A DNA stretch of 38,035 nt from Brevundimonas sp. ASV9 (GCF_016429195.1 NZ_JAELUF010000021.1:1-38035); one strand, 5' to 3'; counted from the stretch's first letter, positions 1-8,843 are shown. Notes: generated by a model from the sequence alone, not told the origin. Made by a program: numbers and translations.

Positions 1-220
1 CGTTCTGGGCGGCGCCGGCGCCGATCGGGTTGGACGGGCCGCCGTCGATCGGTACGCTGCTGGACGGACGGTTCATGGTCGCCGGCTCGGGCAGCCCCGG
101 CGCTCGGCTGCTGCGCGGCGCACGCTCGGTCTCGCGCACCGGCGATTCCAGATCGGCCATCCGGCCGCAGGCGGAGGTCAGGAGGGCGAGCGCGCCCGCG
201 AGGATCAGAGATTTTTTCAC
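1..220 (-). CDS. Small lipoprotein next to argH (LptM-like), C-terminus cut by window edge
   Basis: The protein starts at a GTG (220-218) and reads [19 protein letters not shown]. This is a short lysine-rich head, a hydrophobic stretch and a lipobox ending LTSAC, so it should be a lipid-anchored envelope protein. The visible remainder (about 54 residues) is Pro/Ser/Arg-rich and low in complexity; the frame is still open at base 1. Its GTG overlaps the argH stop in a GTGA tetranucleotide, which implies translational coupling. A small lipoprotein between argH and lysA is a conserved arrangement in Proteobacteria, where the family is annotated as LptM, an LPS-translocon maturation factor. That assignment here rests on position and the lipobox, because the C-G-R-M-A-D-L motif after the cysteine only loosely resembles the LptM core. 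Confidence 0.75.
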   Translation of the reverse strand, partial: MKKSLILAGALALLTSACGRMADLESPVRETERAPRSSRAPGLPEPATMNRPSSSVPIDGGPSNPIGAGAAQN

Positions 221-1656
221 AGGCGGGCTCTCCAGTCGGCGATGCGCGCACGGACCTGTTCCGGCGCGGTTCCCCCATAGCTTTGGCGGCTTTGGCACGA
301 AGCCTCGGCGGTCAGCACCTTGTAAACCGCTTCGGTGATCCCTGGCTCCAGTTTCTGCATTTCTTCCAGCGGCAGTTGCGACAGATCCACGCCCAACCCC
401 TCCGCCCGTTTGACCGCCGCGCCGGTCACGTGGTGCGCCTTTCTGAACGGCAGGTTCAGTTCGCGCACCAGCCAGTCGGCTAGGTCTGTCGCGGTCGAAA
501 AGCCCGCGCCCGCCGCCTGGGCCATCCGTTGGGTGTTGGGTTGCAGGGCCGAAACCATCGCCGTCATCGCGACCAAGGCCAGATCCAGGGCGTCGAAGGC
601 CTCAAACACCGGCGGCTTGTCCTCCTGCATATCCTTGGAATAGGCCAGCGGCAGGCCCTTCATCACCGTGGACAGAGCGACCAGCGAACCCATGATCCGC
701 CCGGTCTTGGCCCGCACCAGTTCGGCGGCATCCGGATTGCGCTTCTGCGGCATGATCGACGAGCCGGTGGTCAGGTCGTCGGGCAGGCTGGCGAAACCGA
801 ACATCGGCGTCATCCAGACCACGATCTCCTCAGCCAAGCGCGACAGATGCCCGGCCGTGATTGAGGCGGCGGCCAGGCTTTCCAGCGCAAAGTCGCGGTC
901 CGACACGGCGTCCAGGCTATTAGCCATCGGCCTGTCGAAACCCAGATCCGCCGCCGTCGCCTGACGATCGATGGGGAAGGGCGAACCGGCCAGGGCCGCC
1001 GCCCCCAGCGGGCTTTCATTCATCCGGGCGCGGGCGTCGGCGAAACGTCCGGCATCACGGCCAAACATCTCGACATAGGCCATCAGATGGTGACCCAGGG
1101 TCACGGGCTGGGCGGTCTGCAAATGGGTGAAGCCGGGCATCAGGTCGCCGGCATGCTGCTCGGCGCGCGTCAGCAGCGCAGCCTGCAAGGCCTTCAACTG
1201 CGCGACCGAGCGATCGCAGGCGTCGCGGACCCACAGGCGGAAATCGACGGCGACCTGATCATTGCGGCTGCGCGCCGTGTGCAGCCGGCCCGACGGCTCG
1301 CCGATCAGTTCATTGAGGCGCGCCTCCACATTCATGTGGATGTCCTCGAACTGGTCGCGGAACGGGAAGGTCCCGGCCTCGATCTCGGACTGGATGACCT
1401 CCAGCCCGCTCAGGATCGCATCCGCATCGGCCTGCGCGATGATGCCCTGCTTGGCCAGCATGCGGCAGTGGGCCCGCGATCCGGCCAGATCCTGACGCCA
1501 CAGGCGCTGGTCCACGCCGATGGAGACGTTGATCGCCTGCATGATCTCGGCAGGGCGCGACGAAAAGCGTCCACCCCACATGTCTTGACCCGCGGGCTTC
1601 GCCGGCGCAGTCGAACCGCCGGATGGATTGGCGTCGGGAGAAGGTGTTTCGGTCAT
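217..1656 (-). CDS. argH: Argininosuccinate lyase
   Basis: Catalyses the last step of arginine synthesis, cleaving argininosuccinate to arginine and fumarate in the cytosol; the family forms homotetramers. The protein is 479 residues from the chosen ATG, and the conserved core begins at M-W-G-G-R-F about 22 residues in. It carries the fumarase/aspartase superfamily signature [12 protein letters not shown] (the flexible loop with the catalytic Ser), the [10 protein letters not shown] segment and the [10 protein letters not shown] segment. An upstream in-frame start at 1755 would add 33 low-complexity residues and was not used because homologues begin shortly before MWGGRF. The chosen ATG has no strong Shine-Dalgarno and shares a CATG with the divergent thioredoxin-like gene. 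The stop overlaps the start of the following lipoprotein. Confidence 0.96.
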   Translation of the reverse strand: MTETPSPDANPSGGSTAPAKPAGQDMWGGRFSSRPAEIMQAINVSIGVDQRLWRQDLAGSRAHCRMLAKQGIIAQADADAILSGLEVIQSEIEAGTFPFRDQFEDIHMNVEARLNELIGEPSGRLHTARSRNDQVAVDFRLWVRDACDRSVAQLKALQAALLTRAEQHAGDLMPGFTHLQTAQPVTLGHHLMAYVEMFGRDAGRFADARARMNESPLGAAALAGSPFPIDRQATAADLGFDRPMANSLDAVSDRDFALESLAAASITAGHLSRLAEEIVVWMTPMFGFASLPDDLTTGSSIMPQKRNPDAAELVRAKTGRIMGSLVALSTVMKGLPLAYSKDMQEDKPPVFEAFDALDLALVAMTAMVSALQPNTQRMAQAAGAGFSTATDLADWLVRELNLPFRKAHHVTGAAVKRAEGLGVDLSQLPLEEMQKLEPGITEAVYKVLTAEASCQSRQSYGGTAPEQVRARIADWRARL

Positions 1657-2320
1657 GAGCGGCTCAAGAAAGGCGATCTGGGCGGTCGTCGGCGCGGTCG
1701 TCGTCGTCAGCACCATCGCCGGCGCCGGCGGCATGGCGATGTCGCTATACGCCAATCATCGCCAGAAGGCGCAAGTCGAACAGACCGCAACCGCCACCGA
1801 GGCGCCGAAAAGCGATCTGGCGCGCTTCGCGGTCGGATCCCTGGCCGCGATATCGACCCCGGCCGAGTCGAAACCGGCGCCCGAATACGCGTTCCGCGAT
1901 CGCACGGGCACAGCCGTCCGCTTCTCGGCCTTCCAGGGCAAGGTCGTGGTCGTGAACCTGTGGGCGATGTGGTGCGCGCCCTGCAAGGCGGAAATGCCCA
2001 CGCTCCAGGCGCTGGCGAAGGCCTATGAGACGAACGAGGATCTGGTCGTCCTGCCGATCAACGTGGACGCCACACCCGAAGCCGCAGCCGAGGCGAAACG
2101 CTTCTTGGCCGATCACGCGCCCCTGCCCTTCTACAGCGACGACAAATTCCAACTGCCGTTCGAGTTTCCCGGCAAGGGCGCCATGCCGCAGACCATCGTT
2201 CTGGATCGTCAAGGCCGCGTTCGGGCTGTCATGAAGGGTGAGGCGGACTGGTCCAGCCAAGAAGCCCGCGCGCTGATCGATGCGATCCTGACGGAAGGCG
2301 GCGCGCCGCCCTCCGCCTGA
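1655..2320 (+). CDS. TlpA-family membrane-anchored thiol:disulfide oxidoreductase
   Basis: A 221-residue protein with one N-terminal membrane segment (about residues 8-31), an Ala/Thr-rich linker and a thioredoxin-like TlpA/AhpC-TSA domain from about residue 75. The redox motif W-C-A-P-C places the active cysteines at 107 and 110. The family works on the periplasmic side, commonly reducing disulfides for cytochrome c or copper-site maturation, but no partner is encoded nearby, so the substrate is unknown. The ATG at 1655 is preceded by GGGAGAAGG about 9 bases upstream; a TTG nine codons earlier is a weaker choice. The gene is divergent from argH and the two ATGs overlap. The gene pair argH/TlpA back to back is, from memory, common in Caulobacterales. 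Confidence 0.9.
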   Translation: MSGSRKAIWAVVGAVVVVSTIAGAGGMAMSLYANHRQKAQVEQTATATEAPKSDLARFAVGSLAAISTPAESKPAPEYAFRDRTGTAVRFSAFQGKVVVVNLWAMWCAPCKAEMPTLQALAKAYETNEDLVVLPINVDATPEAAAEAKRFLADHAPLPFYSDDKFQLPFEFPGKGAMPQTIVLDRQGRVRAVMKGEADWSSQEARALIDAILTEGGAPPSA

Positions 2321-2326
2321 TCGGCT

Positions 2327-2638
2327 TTAGTTGTTGTTTGCCGGCACGCGCTGGTCGGTCGCGGGATTGATCGCGCCGGGCTTGCCCTCGGCCGCCGCTT
2401 CGGCCTGTTCGGTTTCCAGCTTGTCGGCGACCTTGCCGGCGCCGCTCTCGACCGCCTGCGCCGCCTTCATCGCGCCGCCCTCGATCACTTCCCCGGCCTG
2501 AGACGCCACATCGGCCGTCTTGTCGGCGGCAGCCTCGGCATGCGCCTCGGTCTTTTCCTGCTCGGCCTGGGTGCAGGCGGCCGCGCCCAGCGTCATTGCG
2601 GCGACGGCCGCCATCAGGGCTTTGGTTCGGATCGTCAC
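2327..2638 (-). CDS. Small Ala/Glu-rich lipoprotein of unknown function
   Basis: Start chosen at GTG 2638, which has GGAG about 8 bases upstream. The resulting 103-residue protein begins M-T-I-R-T-K-A-L-M-A-A and has a lipobox ending LGAAAC at about residue 22. The mature part is composed almost wholly of Ala, Glu, Lys, Asp and Gln with heptad-like spacing, suggesting a helical or coiled-coil lipoprotein, and ends in P-A-N-N-N. A longer frame reaching 2734 is open but gives no signal peptide, which argues against it. It converges on the thioredoxin-like gene with only 6 bases between stops. No family was recognised beyond a general resemblance to entericidin-like or coiled-coil envelope lipoproteins. 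Confidence 0.75.
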   Translation of the reverse strand: MTIRTKALMAAVAAMTLGAAACTQAEQEKTEAHAEAAADKTADVASQAGEVIEGGAMKAAQAVESGAGKVADKLETEQAEAAAEGKPGAINPATDQRVPANNN

Positions 2639-2812
2639 GACGAAACTCCGGTCAAGGTTGAAAGCTCGACCGAAAAACGCAGCACAACGGCGCAGGTTGC
2701 AGCCAGCCAAAGCAACGGCAGTCGTTACGCGCAACTCACGATCGATCGCTGCGCGCGTTGTATTTGCTAGTTGGGACGAGACATGAGACCGTAGATCATC
2801 AAGGAGACACGC

Positions 2813-3121
2813 ATGTTCGCAACATCATTGGCCTTTGCATCCACGCTAGCATTGCAAGCATTAGCTCAAACCCCTCCAGCGACGACAGCGCCGTCACCTC
2901 AGGTTGCCGCTGAGGACCAAGCAGCGCCCCCTCCCCGGGCGCGCCGCGTCTGCGAGCGGCGAGCCCTGACAGGTCGCAGGCTTGAGCAGACCATCTGCTA
3001 TACGCCTGAGCAATATGCTGCTCTGGTCGAGGCCAAGCGCAAGGAACTTCGCGAAATTCAGAGCCGAGACGCCGTGCAATACGACCGCTCGATCGTCGGC
3101 ATTCCGCCTGGACCGCTTTGA
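2813..3121 (+). CDS. Small exported protein with a cysteine pair
   Basis: A 102-residue protein with AAGGAGA about 8 bases before the ATG. Residues 1-19 form a signal peptide ending A-L-A-Q. A Pro/Ala/Thr-rich linker follows, then a conserved-looking core R-R-V-C-E-R-R-A-L-T-G-R-R-L-E-Q-T-I-C-Y-T, in which two cysteines 15 residues apart flank a T-G-R-R-L turn. Short periplasmic proteins with a V-C-x-TG-S/R-x-V-C pattern are frequent in Caulobacterales and sphingomonads, with no defined function. The first third of the gene uses TTA, CTA, TCA and GCA codons and is visibly less GC-rich than its neighbours. No operon partner is evident; a tRNA lies downstream on the other strand. Confidence 0.75.
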   Translation: MFATSLAFASTLALQALAQTPPATTAPSPQVAAEDQAAPPPRARRVCERRALTGRRLEQTICYTPEQYAALVEAKRKELREIQSRDAVQYDRSIVGIPPGPL

Positions 3122-3150
3122 ACTGACGACTTTGCTCAGCATAGTGGAAA

Positions 3151-3227
3151 TGGTGACTGGAGGCGGGATCGAACCGCCGACCTGTGGGTTATGAATCCAC
3201 CGCTCTAACCATCTGAGCTACCCAGTC
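3151..3227 (-). tRNA. tRNA-Met (anticodon CAU), elongator type
   Basis: Reading the minus strand, the sequence folds as a cloverleaf. The acceptor GACTGGG pairs with TCCAGTC, the D arm is GCTC/GAGC, the anticodon loop TTCATAA carries anticodon CAT, and the T arm GGCGG-TTCGATC-CCGCC is complete. The discriminator A and an encoded CCA follow (3154-3151). The lack of the C1-A72 mismatch and of three G-C pairs next to the anticodon loop makes it the elongator rather than the initiator; a lysidine-modified Ile(CAU) tRNA cannot be fully excluded. The anticodon stem GTGGA/CCCAC has one A-C mismatch next to the loop. Confidence 0.95.
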
Positions 3228-3269
3228 CCGGGCCCTGCGCGCGGCCGGGGCCAGCGCGAAAGAGGCGTG

Positions 3270-3298
3270 CCTATATCGCCGTCGGGCGCGCGGTTCAA
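3270..3298 (-). promoter_or_regulatory. Sigma-70 type promoter of the tRNA-Met gene
   Basis: On the minus strand TTGAAC (3298-3293) and TATAGG (3275-3270) are separated by exactly 17 bases. The predicted transcript start near 3263 gives a leader of about 36 bases before the mature tRNA 5' end at 3227. This is one of the cleanest promoter matches in the window. Confidence 0.7.
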
Positions 3299-3415
3299 GT
3301 CGTCTCGGACCAGAACCTGCGGCGATAGAGCGCAAGACGCCTTGCGGCAGGAACGGTAACGCTGGCCTCGCCGTTTCCTAACGACTGCCCAAAGCCCAGC
3401 CGGAGTTCGCCCTTC

Positions 3416-4651
3416 ATGCGCCTGATCGTCGCCGCCGCCTCGACATCCCTGCTCGTTCTCGCCGCCGCCTGTGGCGCAAATAGCGAGAGCGCCGGCGCCG
3501 CGCCTCAGGCCGGGGCCCCGCTGGAAACCCGTCCGGCGAACAATCCCGATCAGCAACCGGCCTTCGCCGGCCAGACCCGCGCGCCGGGCGTCAAGACCGA
3601 ACAGGCCATGACCCACACGGTGGTGGCCTCGGACCTTGTCCACCCCTGGGGTTTGGCGGCCCTGCCCGACGGTCGCTGGCTGGTGACTGAAAAGCCGGGC
3701 CGTCTGCGCATCATCACCGCCCAGGGCCAGGTCGGCGAACCGGTCACGGGCTTGCCTGCCGTTGATGCGCGCGGTCAGGGCGGTCTGCTGGACGTCATCG
3801 TCGGGCCGAGCTTTGCGCAGGATCACATGATCTATTGGAGCTACGCCGAACCCCGCGAGGGCGGCAACGCCACCTCGGTTGCGCGCGGGCGCCTGTCGGA
3901 CGACGGATCGCGTGTCGAAAACGTCCAGGTCATCTTCCGCGCCCTGCCCGTCTATGACGGCGACAAGCATTTCGGATCGTCCCTGGCCTTCGCGCCGGAC
4001 AGCAAGCTGTTCATCACCCTGGGTGAACGCTCCGACAAGCCGATGCGGCCCCAGGCGCAGGATCTGGGCTCCCACATGGGCAAGACCATCCGCATCAACG
4101 CTGACGGCACGGTCCCGCAGGACAACCCCTTCGTCGGCCGCGCCGGCGCCCTGCCGGAAATCTGGAGCCTGGGACACCGCAATGTCCAGGGCGTCGCCGT
4201 CCAACCGGGAACGGGCGCCATCTGGACCATCGAACACGGCACGCGCGGCGGCGACGAGGTCAATCTGGACAAGGCCGGCGCCAACTACGGCTGGCCGGAT
4301 GCGGCCTACGGGGTCGAATATGCAGGCGGCGCGATCAACAGCGGCGCGACGAAAAAGGACGGCACCGAACAGCCCGTCTATTACTGGGATCCGGTGATCG
4401 CGCCCGGCGGCGCCACCTTCTATCAGGGCGCCATGTTCCCCGGCTGGGACGGCAACCTGCTGGTCGCAGGACTGAAGGAAAAACATATCGCGCGTCTGGT
4501 GATCCAGAATGACCGCGTGGTAGGCGAAGAGCGCCTGCTGACGGACCTGGGCGAACGCATCCGCGATGTGGCGGTCGGCGCCGACGGGTCGGTCTGGGCC
4601 ATTACCGACGAGCAGAACGGCAAGCTGGTCAGGCTGTCGGCGACGCATTAG
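3416..4651 (+). CDS. PQQ-dependent sugar dehydrogenase (YliI/glucose-sorbosone dehydrogenase family), lipoprotein
   Basis: A 411-residue protein with a lipobox ending LVLAAAC at about residue 19, so probably lipid-anchored on the periplasmic face. After a 40-residue low-complexity linker comes the six-bladed beta-propeller of the glucose/sorbosone dehydrogenase family. Recognisable blade segments include H-P-W-G-L-A-A-L-P-D-G-R-W-L-V-T-E, A-F-A-P-D-S-K-L-F-I-T-L-G, S-L-G-H-R-N-V-Q-G, E-H-G-T-R-G-G-D-E-V-N and the closing D-G-N-L-L-V-A-G-L-K. Members oxidise aldose sugars using pyrroloquinoline quinone and calcium and pass electrons to the respiratory chain. No PQQ synthesis genes are in view, so cofactor source is unknown. 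It stands alone, with 60 bases before the next small lipoprotein. Confidence 0.9.
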   Translation: MRLIVAAASTSLLVLAAACGANSESAGAAPQAGAPLETRPANNPDQQPAFAGQTRAPGVKTEQAMTHTVVASDLVHPWGLAALPDGRWLVTEKPGRLRIITAQGQVGEPVTGLPAVDARGQGGLLDVIVGPSFAQDHMIYWSYAEPREGGNATSVARGRLSDDGSRVENVQVIFRALPVYDGDKHFGSSLAFAPDSKLFITLGERSDKPMRPQAQDLGSHMGKTIRINADGTVPQDNPFVGRAGALPEIWSLGHRNVQGVAVQPGTGAIWTIEHGTRGGDEVNLDKAGANYGWPDAAYGVEYAGGAINSGATKKDGTEQPVYYWDPVIAPGGATFYQGAMFPGWDGNLLVAGLKEKHIARLVIQNDRVVGEERLLTDLGERIRDVAVGADGSVWAITDEQNGKLVRLSATH

Positions 4652-4709
4652 TCTTCGAGGGCCGGGGGGCTATGTGGAGCGGTTGACGCTCCAAAGGGAG
4701 CACCGAACC

Positions 4710-4931
4710 ATGCGTATCCTCATCCTTTCCGCCGCCGTTGTCCTGCCGCTGCTTTCGGGCTGCGGCACGATGGGCGCGACCAATAGCTATCAGCAGGAGC
4801 TGAACGCCTTGGAAGCCGCCTGCACGCGTGACCAAGGCATTCTGACGCCGACGGGCGTTCAGACCGGCCGTCCGCAGACCGAATACGCCTGCAAGATCAC
4901 CGGCGGCGCCACCCGTATTCCGCCTCGCTGA
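4710..4931 (+). CDS. 73-residue lipoprotein of unknown function
   Basis: The ATG at 4710 follows AAAGGGAG by 9 bases. The protein opens M-R-I-L-I-L-S-A-A-V-V-L-P-L-L-S-G-C, a textbook lipoprotein signal with lipobox LLSGC. The mature part is about 56 residues and contains two further cysteines (E-A-A-C-T-R and E-Y-A-C-K-I) that could form a disulfide. A longer frame starting at 4566 overlaps the upstream dehydrogenase out of frame and lacks a signal, so it was rejected. It lies 58 bases downstream of the sugar dehydrogenase on the same strand and might be co-transcribed. No family recognised. Confidence 0.8.
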   Translation: MRILILSAAVVLPLLSGCGTMGATNSYQQELNALEAACTRDQGILTPTGVQTGRPQTEYACKITGGATRIPPR

Positions 4932-5022
4932 CAGCGGGCGCTCGGCCGGCATTCCCACGTTCTGATACCGTCAGTCCGTCGAAGCATCCGCCTCAAGCGG
5001 CCGCGATCACGCGGCTTATTAC

Positions 5023-5038
5023 TTGACGTTGACGTAAA
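5023..5038. promoter_or_regulatory. Palindromic operator candidate upstream of the beta-oxidation operon
   Basis: TTGACGTTGACGTAAA is an inverted repeat of the half-site TTkACGT around a 2-base centre (TTGACGT-TG-ACGTAAA), with a further ACGT two bases on. It sits 98 bases before the thiolase ATG, in an otherwise featureless intergenic stretch. Palindromes of this shape resemble sites I associate with MerR-type regulators of acyl-CoA and branched-chain amino acid catabolism (LiuR group). No regulator is encoded in the window, so the cognate protein is unknown. Confidence 0.5.
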
Positions 5039-5135
5039 CGTAGGGTTCTTGGCGTCCACGCTTGGAACCGCCTTGTCCGTCGTGCCGCGACCTGCCGCAC
5101 GTTGAGGATGGGCCCAAAGATGGAGACGCACTTCC

Positions 5136-6341
5136 ATGGCTGACGCCTATATCTACGACGCCGTCCGCACGCCGCGCGGCAAGGGCAAGAAGGACGGCTC
5201 GCTGCACGAGATCACCGGCCTCAGCCTGGCGACCCAGGTGCTGGAAGCGCTGCGCGACCGCAACGACCTGGACACCTCCAAGGTCGACGACGTCATCCTG
5301 GGCTGCGTCACGCCCGTGGGCGAACTCGGCGCCGATATCGCGCGCACGGCCGTGCTTTCGGCCGGCTGGTCGCAATATACGGCGGGCGTCCAGATCAACC
5401 GTTTCTGCGCCTCGGGCCTGGAAGCCGTGAACATGGCGACGGCCAAAGTGAAGTCCGGCGAGGCCGACTTCGCAGTCGGCGGCGGCGTCGAAGTCATGAG
5501 CCGCGTGCCCATGGGTTCGGACATGGGCGCCTGGCCGACCGACCCTTCCTCGGCCTTCCCGACCTATTTCGTGCCGCAGGGCGTCTCGGCGGACATGATC
5601 GCCACCAAGTACGGCTTCAGCCGCGACGACGTGGACGCCTATTCGGTCGAGAGCCACAAGCGCGCCGCCAAGGCCTGGGCCGAGGGCCGGTTCAAGAACT
5701 CGGTGATCGGCGTCAAGGACCAGCTGGGCTTGACCATTCTGGATCATGACGAGACGATCCGTCCGAACACGGACATGCAGGCGCTCGGCGGCCTGAACCC
5801 CTCCTTCGCCATGATGGGCGAAATGGCCTTCGACGGCGTAATCAATCAGCGCTATCCCGAGGTCGAACGCGTCAATCACGTCCACACGCCGGGCAACTCG
5901 TCCGGCATCGTCGATGGTTCGGCCGGCGTGCTGATCGGGTCGCTGGAAGCCGGCCAGGCCCTGGGCCTGAAGCCCCGCGCCAAGATTCTGGGCGGCGCCT
6001 CGATCGGTTCGGAGCCGTCGATCATGCTGACCGGCCCGGAATATGTGACCCGCAAACTGCTGGGCAAGCTGGGCATGACGCCCGACGACATCGACCTGTG
6101 GGAGCTGAACGAGGCCTTCGCCGCCGTCGTCCTGCGCTACATGCAGGCGCTGGACATCGACCACGCCAAGATGAACGTGAATGGCGGCGGCATCTCGATG
6201 GGCCACCCGCTCGGCGCCACCGGCGCCATGATCACCGGCATCGCGTTGGACGAGCTGGAGCGCTCGAACAAGTCGACCGCCCTGGTCACCCTGTGCATCG
6301 GCGGCGGCATGGGCACCGCCACTGTCATCGAACGCGTCTGA
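5136..6341 (+). CDS. Acetyl-CoA C-acyltransferase (thiolase, FadA/PhaA family)
   Basis: A 401-residue cytosolic thiolase. The nucleophilic Cys is at 91 in N-R-F-C-A-S-G-L-E, the catalytic His at 357 in G-H-P-L-G-A-T-G-A and the second Cys at 387 in C-I-G-G-G-M-G; all three catalytic motifs are intact and the length is normal. It cleaves 3-ketoacyl-CoA with CoA in fatty-acid degradation, or runs in reverse to condense acetyl-CoA. It is followed after 17 bases by the fused hydratase/dehydrogenase, an operon pairing that favours the degradative role. Start supported by GGAG about 10 bases upstream. A palindromic operator candidate lies upstream. Confidence 0.95.
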   Translation: MADAYIYDAVRTPRGKGKKDGSLHEITGLSLATQVLEALRDRNDLDTSKVDDVILGCVTPVGELGADIARTAVLSAGWSQYTAGVQINRFCASGLEAVNMATAKVKSGEADFAVGGGVEVMSRVPMGSDMGAWPTDPSSAFPTYFVPQGVSADMIATKYGFSRDDVDAYSVESHKRAAKAWAEGRFKNSVIGVKDQLGLTILDHDETIRPNTDMQALGGLNPSFAMMGEMAFDGVINQRYPEVERVNHVHTPGNSSGIVDGSAGVLIGSLEAGQALGLKPRAKILGGASIGSEPSIMLTGPEYVTRKLLGKLGMTPDDIDLWELNEAFAAVVLRYMQALDIDHAKMNVNGGGISMGHPLGATGAMITGIALDELERSNKSTALVTLCIGGGMGTATVIERV

Positions 6342-6358
6342 TCCGGGAGCAAATGGAT

Positions 6359-8551
6359 ATGGAAAACTTCAAGATCGACGTCGACGCCGACGGCATCGCC
6401 CTGATTACCTTCGACGTTCCGGGCCGTTCGATGAACACCCTGACCTCCTCGGTGATGAAGGAAATCCCCGAGCTGGTCGAACGCATCAAGACCGACGACG
6501 CCATCAAGGGCGCCGTCATCACCTCGGGCAAGGCCTCGGGCTTCTGCGCCGGCGCGGACCTTGGCGACATGGCCGGCGGCGTGCTGTCGGGCGGCGGCGA
6601 CCTGCAAAAGGCGTTCGACGCCGGTTGGAAGCTGAACGGCGCCTTCCGGGCGCTGGAAACCTCTGGCAAGCCGATCGCGGCCGCGATCAACGGCCTGGCC
6701 TTAGGCGGCGGACTGGAGTTCACCCTGGCCGCTCACTACCGCGTGGTCGAGAACGACAACAGAATCCAGCTGGGCCTGCCCGAGATCAAGGTCGGTCTGT
6801 TCCCCGGCGGCGGCGGCACCCAGCGCCTGACGCGTCTGGTCGGCGTTCAGAACGCCATGATGGCGATGAGCGAGGGCAAGTCCTTCCGCCCGAACGACGC
6901 CAAGGGCGCCGGCATCGTCCATGAGGTGGTCGAAAAGGGCCAGTCGGTCGAGGCCGCCAAGGCCTGGATCAAGAACGGCGGCAAGGCCGTCCAGCCCTGG
7001 GACGAGAAGTCGTTCAAACTGCCCGGCGGAGGCCCCTATCACCCGGCCGGCATCCAGAACTTCATGGTCGGCAACGCCATGCTGCGCAAGCAGTCCTACG
7101 GCAACTATCCGGCCGTCGTGAACCTGATGAAGGCCGTTTACGAAGGCGCCCAGGTGCCGATGGACGCGGCCCTGCGTATCGAGACCCGCTACTTCATCAA
7201 GACCCTGATGACGCCGCAGGCCCAGGCCATGATCCGTTCGCTGTTCCTGTCCAAGCAGGAACTGGACAAGGGCGCCGTGCGCCCGGCGGGCGTGCCCAAG
7301 TCCGATCCGAAGAAGGTCACGGTCATCGGCGCCGGCATGATGGGCGCGGGCATCGCCTATGTGCAGGCGCTGGCCGGCATCGAAACCATCCTGATCGACC
7401 AGACGCAGGAAGCCGCCGACAAGGGCAAGGCCCACGTCGAGGAACTGCTGAAGAAGCGCCTGTCGCGCGGTCAGCTGACGCAGGAGAAGTATGACGCCCT
7501 GCTGGGTTCGGTCACGGCGACGACGGACTATGAGCTGATCAAGGGTTCCGATCTGGTCGTCGAGGCCGTGTTCGAGAACCGGGAGATCAAGGCTGATGTG
7601 ACTAAGCGCGCCGAGGCGCAACTGGCTGACGGCGCTGTGTTCGGCTCCAACACCTCGACCCTGCCGATCACCGGCCTGGCCGAGGCTTCGGTGCGGCCCG
7701 AGGACTTCATCGGCATCCACTTCTTCTCGCCCGTCGATAAGATGATGCTGGTCGAGATCATCCTGGGCGAAAAGACGGGTCAGGCCGCCATCGCCAAGGC
7801 GCTGGACTATGTGCTGAAGATCAAGAAGACGCCGATCGTCGTCAACGACAGCCGCGGCTTCTACACCTCGCGCTGCTTCTCCACCTTCCTGATGGAGGGC
7901 ATGGCGATGCTGGAAGAGGGCTATGGCCCCGCCCTGATCGACAATGTCGGTCGCATGACCGGGATGCCGCGCGGCCCGCTGGAGATGCACGACGACGTCG
8001 CCCTGGACCTGTCCTACAAGATCGCCAAACAGACGGCGTTGGATCTGGGCGACAAATATGTGCCATCGGAAGGCGCCGACATCGTCGCCAAGATGGTCGA
8101 GGGCGGTCGCTTCGGTCGCAAGAACGGCAAGGGCTTCTACGACTATGACAGCAAGCCCAAGACGATCTGGAAGGGTCTGGGCGAACTGGCCCCCACCACC
8201 AAGGGCATCGATCAGCCGGAAGAGGCGACCGCCTTCGCTCAGATCGACGAGCTGAAGACACGCCTGCTGTATCGCCAAGCCGTCGAAGTGGCCCGCTGCT
8301 GGGAAGAGGGCGTCATCGACGATCCGCGCGAAGCGGACTTGGGCGCCATCCTGGGCTGGGGCTTCGCGCCCTGGACCGGCGGCCCGATCAGCATGATCGA
8401 CGGCATCGGCCTGGCCAAGTTCGTCGAAACCGCAGACCGTCTGGCCGCCGCGTACGGCGACCGCTTCAAGGTCCCGCAGCTGTTGCGAGACATGGCGGCG
8501 AAGAACGAAACCTTCTACGGCAAGTTCACCCCGGAGAAGGCCGCCGCCTGA
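6359..8551 (+). CDS. Bifunctional enoyl-CoA hydratase / 3-hydroxyacyl-CoA dehydrogenase (FadB/FadJ-like)
   Basis: A 730-residue fusion catalysing the two middle steps of beta-oxidation, probably in complex with the upstream thiolase. Residues about 1-190 are crotonase-type, with the oxyanion-hole segments G-F-C-A-G-A-D-L and A-L-G-G-G-L-E and the catalytic Glu in [16 protein letters not shown]. From about 315 a Rossmann domain begins with [11 protein letters not shown]; the dehydrogenase active-site region contains S-N-T-S-T-L-P-I and I-H-F-F-S-P-V, followed by the C-terminal helical domain. GGGAG at 6345-6349 is only 3 bases from the ATG at 6353 but 9 from the ATG at 6359, which decides the start. 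A far longer open frame from 6098 is a read-through of the thiolase in another frame. Confidence 0.95.
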   Translation: MENFKIDVDADGIALITFDVPGRSMNTLTSSVMKEIPELVERIKTDDAIKGAVITSGKASGFCAGADLGDMAGGVLSGGGDLQKAFDAGWKLNGAFRALETSGKPIAAAINGLALGGGLEFTLAAHYRVVENDNRIQLGLPEIKVGLFPGGGGTQRLTRLVGVQNAMMAMSEGKSFRPNDAKGAGIVHEVVEKGQSVEAAKAWIKNGGKAVQPWDEKSFKLPGGGPYHPAGIQNFMVGNAMLRKQSYGNYPAVVNLMKAVYEGAQVPMDAALRIETRYFIKTLMTPQAQAMIRSLFLSKQELDKGAVRPAGVPKSDPKKVTVIGAGMMGAGIAYVQALAGIETILIDQTQEAADKGKAHVEELLKKRLSRGQLTQEKYDALLGSVTATTDYELIKGSDLVVEAVFENREIKADVTKRAEAQLADGAVFGSNTSTLPITGLAEASVRPEDFIGIHFFSPVDKMMLVEIILGEKTGQAAIAKALDYVLKIKKTPIVVNDSRGFYTSRCFSTFLMEGMAMLEEGYGPALIDNVGRMTGMPRGPLEMHDDVALDLSYKIAKQTALDLGDKYVPSEGADIVAKMVEGGRFGRKNGKGFYDYDSKPKTIWKGLGELAPTTKGIDQPEEATAFAQIDELKTRLLYRQAVEVARCWEEGVIDDPREADLGAILGWGFAPWTGGPISMIDGIGLAKFVETADRLAAAYGDRFKVPQLLRDMAAKNETFYGKFTPEKAAA

Positions 8552-8577
8552 TCAGCAGGCGACATCGGTAAAACGAC

Positions 8578-8610
8578 GAACGGGCGGCCTTCGGGTCGCC
8601 CGTTTTCGTT
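8578..8610 (+). terminator. Rho-independent terminator of the beta-oxidation operon
   Basis: CGGGCGGCC (8581-8589), a TTCG tetraloop and GGTCGCCCG (8594-8602) form a 9-pair stem with one G-T pair, followed by TTTTCGTTT. It begins 27 bases after the hydratase/dehydrogenase stop. Confidence 0.85.
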
Positions 8611-8621
8611 TGGCGTTTGAC

Positions 8622-8775
8622 TTTCGTCATCCTCCGGCACGCCAAGCGCGACCGGGGGGGACCCAGCGGCGCCGGAGGCGATCTTTCCATCGCAGGATCT
8701 CGGGGCATCGAGTCCGCGACAGCTTCGCGCTCACTCGCGCCGCTGGGTTGCGAGTCTCGGCTACGCTTGGCCCGA
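8622..8775. repeat. Interspersed imperfect palindrome (CCAAGCG / CCCAGCGGCGC type)
   Basis: The left arm at 8641-8673 (GCCAAGCG...ACCCAGCGGCGCC) is matched by the reverse complement of 8736-8771 (GCCAAGCG...ACCCAGCGGCGCG). The two end blocks are conserved while the middle of each arm has diverged. The centre contains a smaller hairpin, GCGAT...ATCGC, near 8678. The left flank begins CGTCATCCTCCGG, similar to the opening of the other palindromic repeat near 24.7 kb. It fills most of the roughly 400-base gap between the beta-oxidation operon and recA. It encodes no plausible protein. Confidence 0.55.
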
Positions 8776-8805
8776 AATGGCGAAAGAAAGATCAGCACCG
8801 CTCAC

Positions 8806-8843
8806 AAAAGAAAAAGACCCGCCCGACACGAGGTCGAGCGGGT
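8806..8843 (-). terminator. Rho-independent terminator downstream of recA
   Basis: On the minus strand GACCCGCTCGAC pairs over 12 positions with GTCGGGCGGGTC (two G-T pairs), with a short loop, and is followed by TTTTTCTTTT. It lies about 120 bases after the recA stop. The 8844-8961 stretch between it and recA holds nothing else recognisable. Confidence 0.85.

Noticed and set aside
6098..6358. N-terminal extension of the hydratase/dehydrogenase by 87 codons
   Set aside because: It overlaps the thiolase C-terminus out of frame and is Arg/His/Gly-rich. GGGAG spaced 9 bases before 6359 and the natural M-E-N-F-K-I start fit better.
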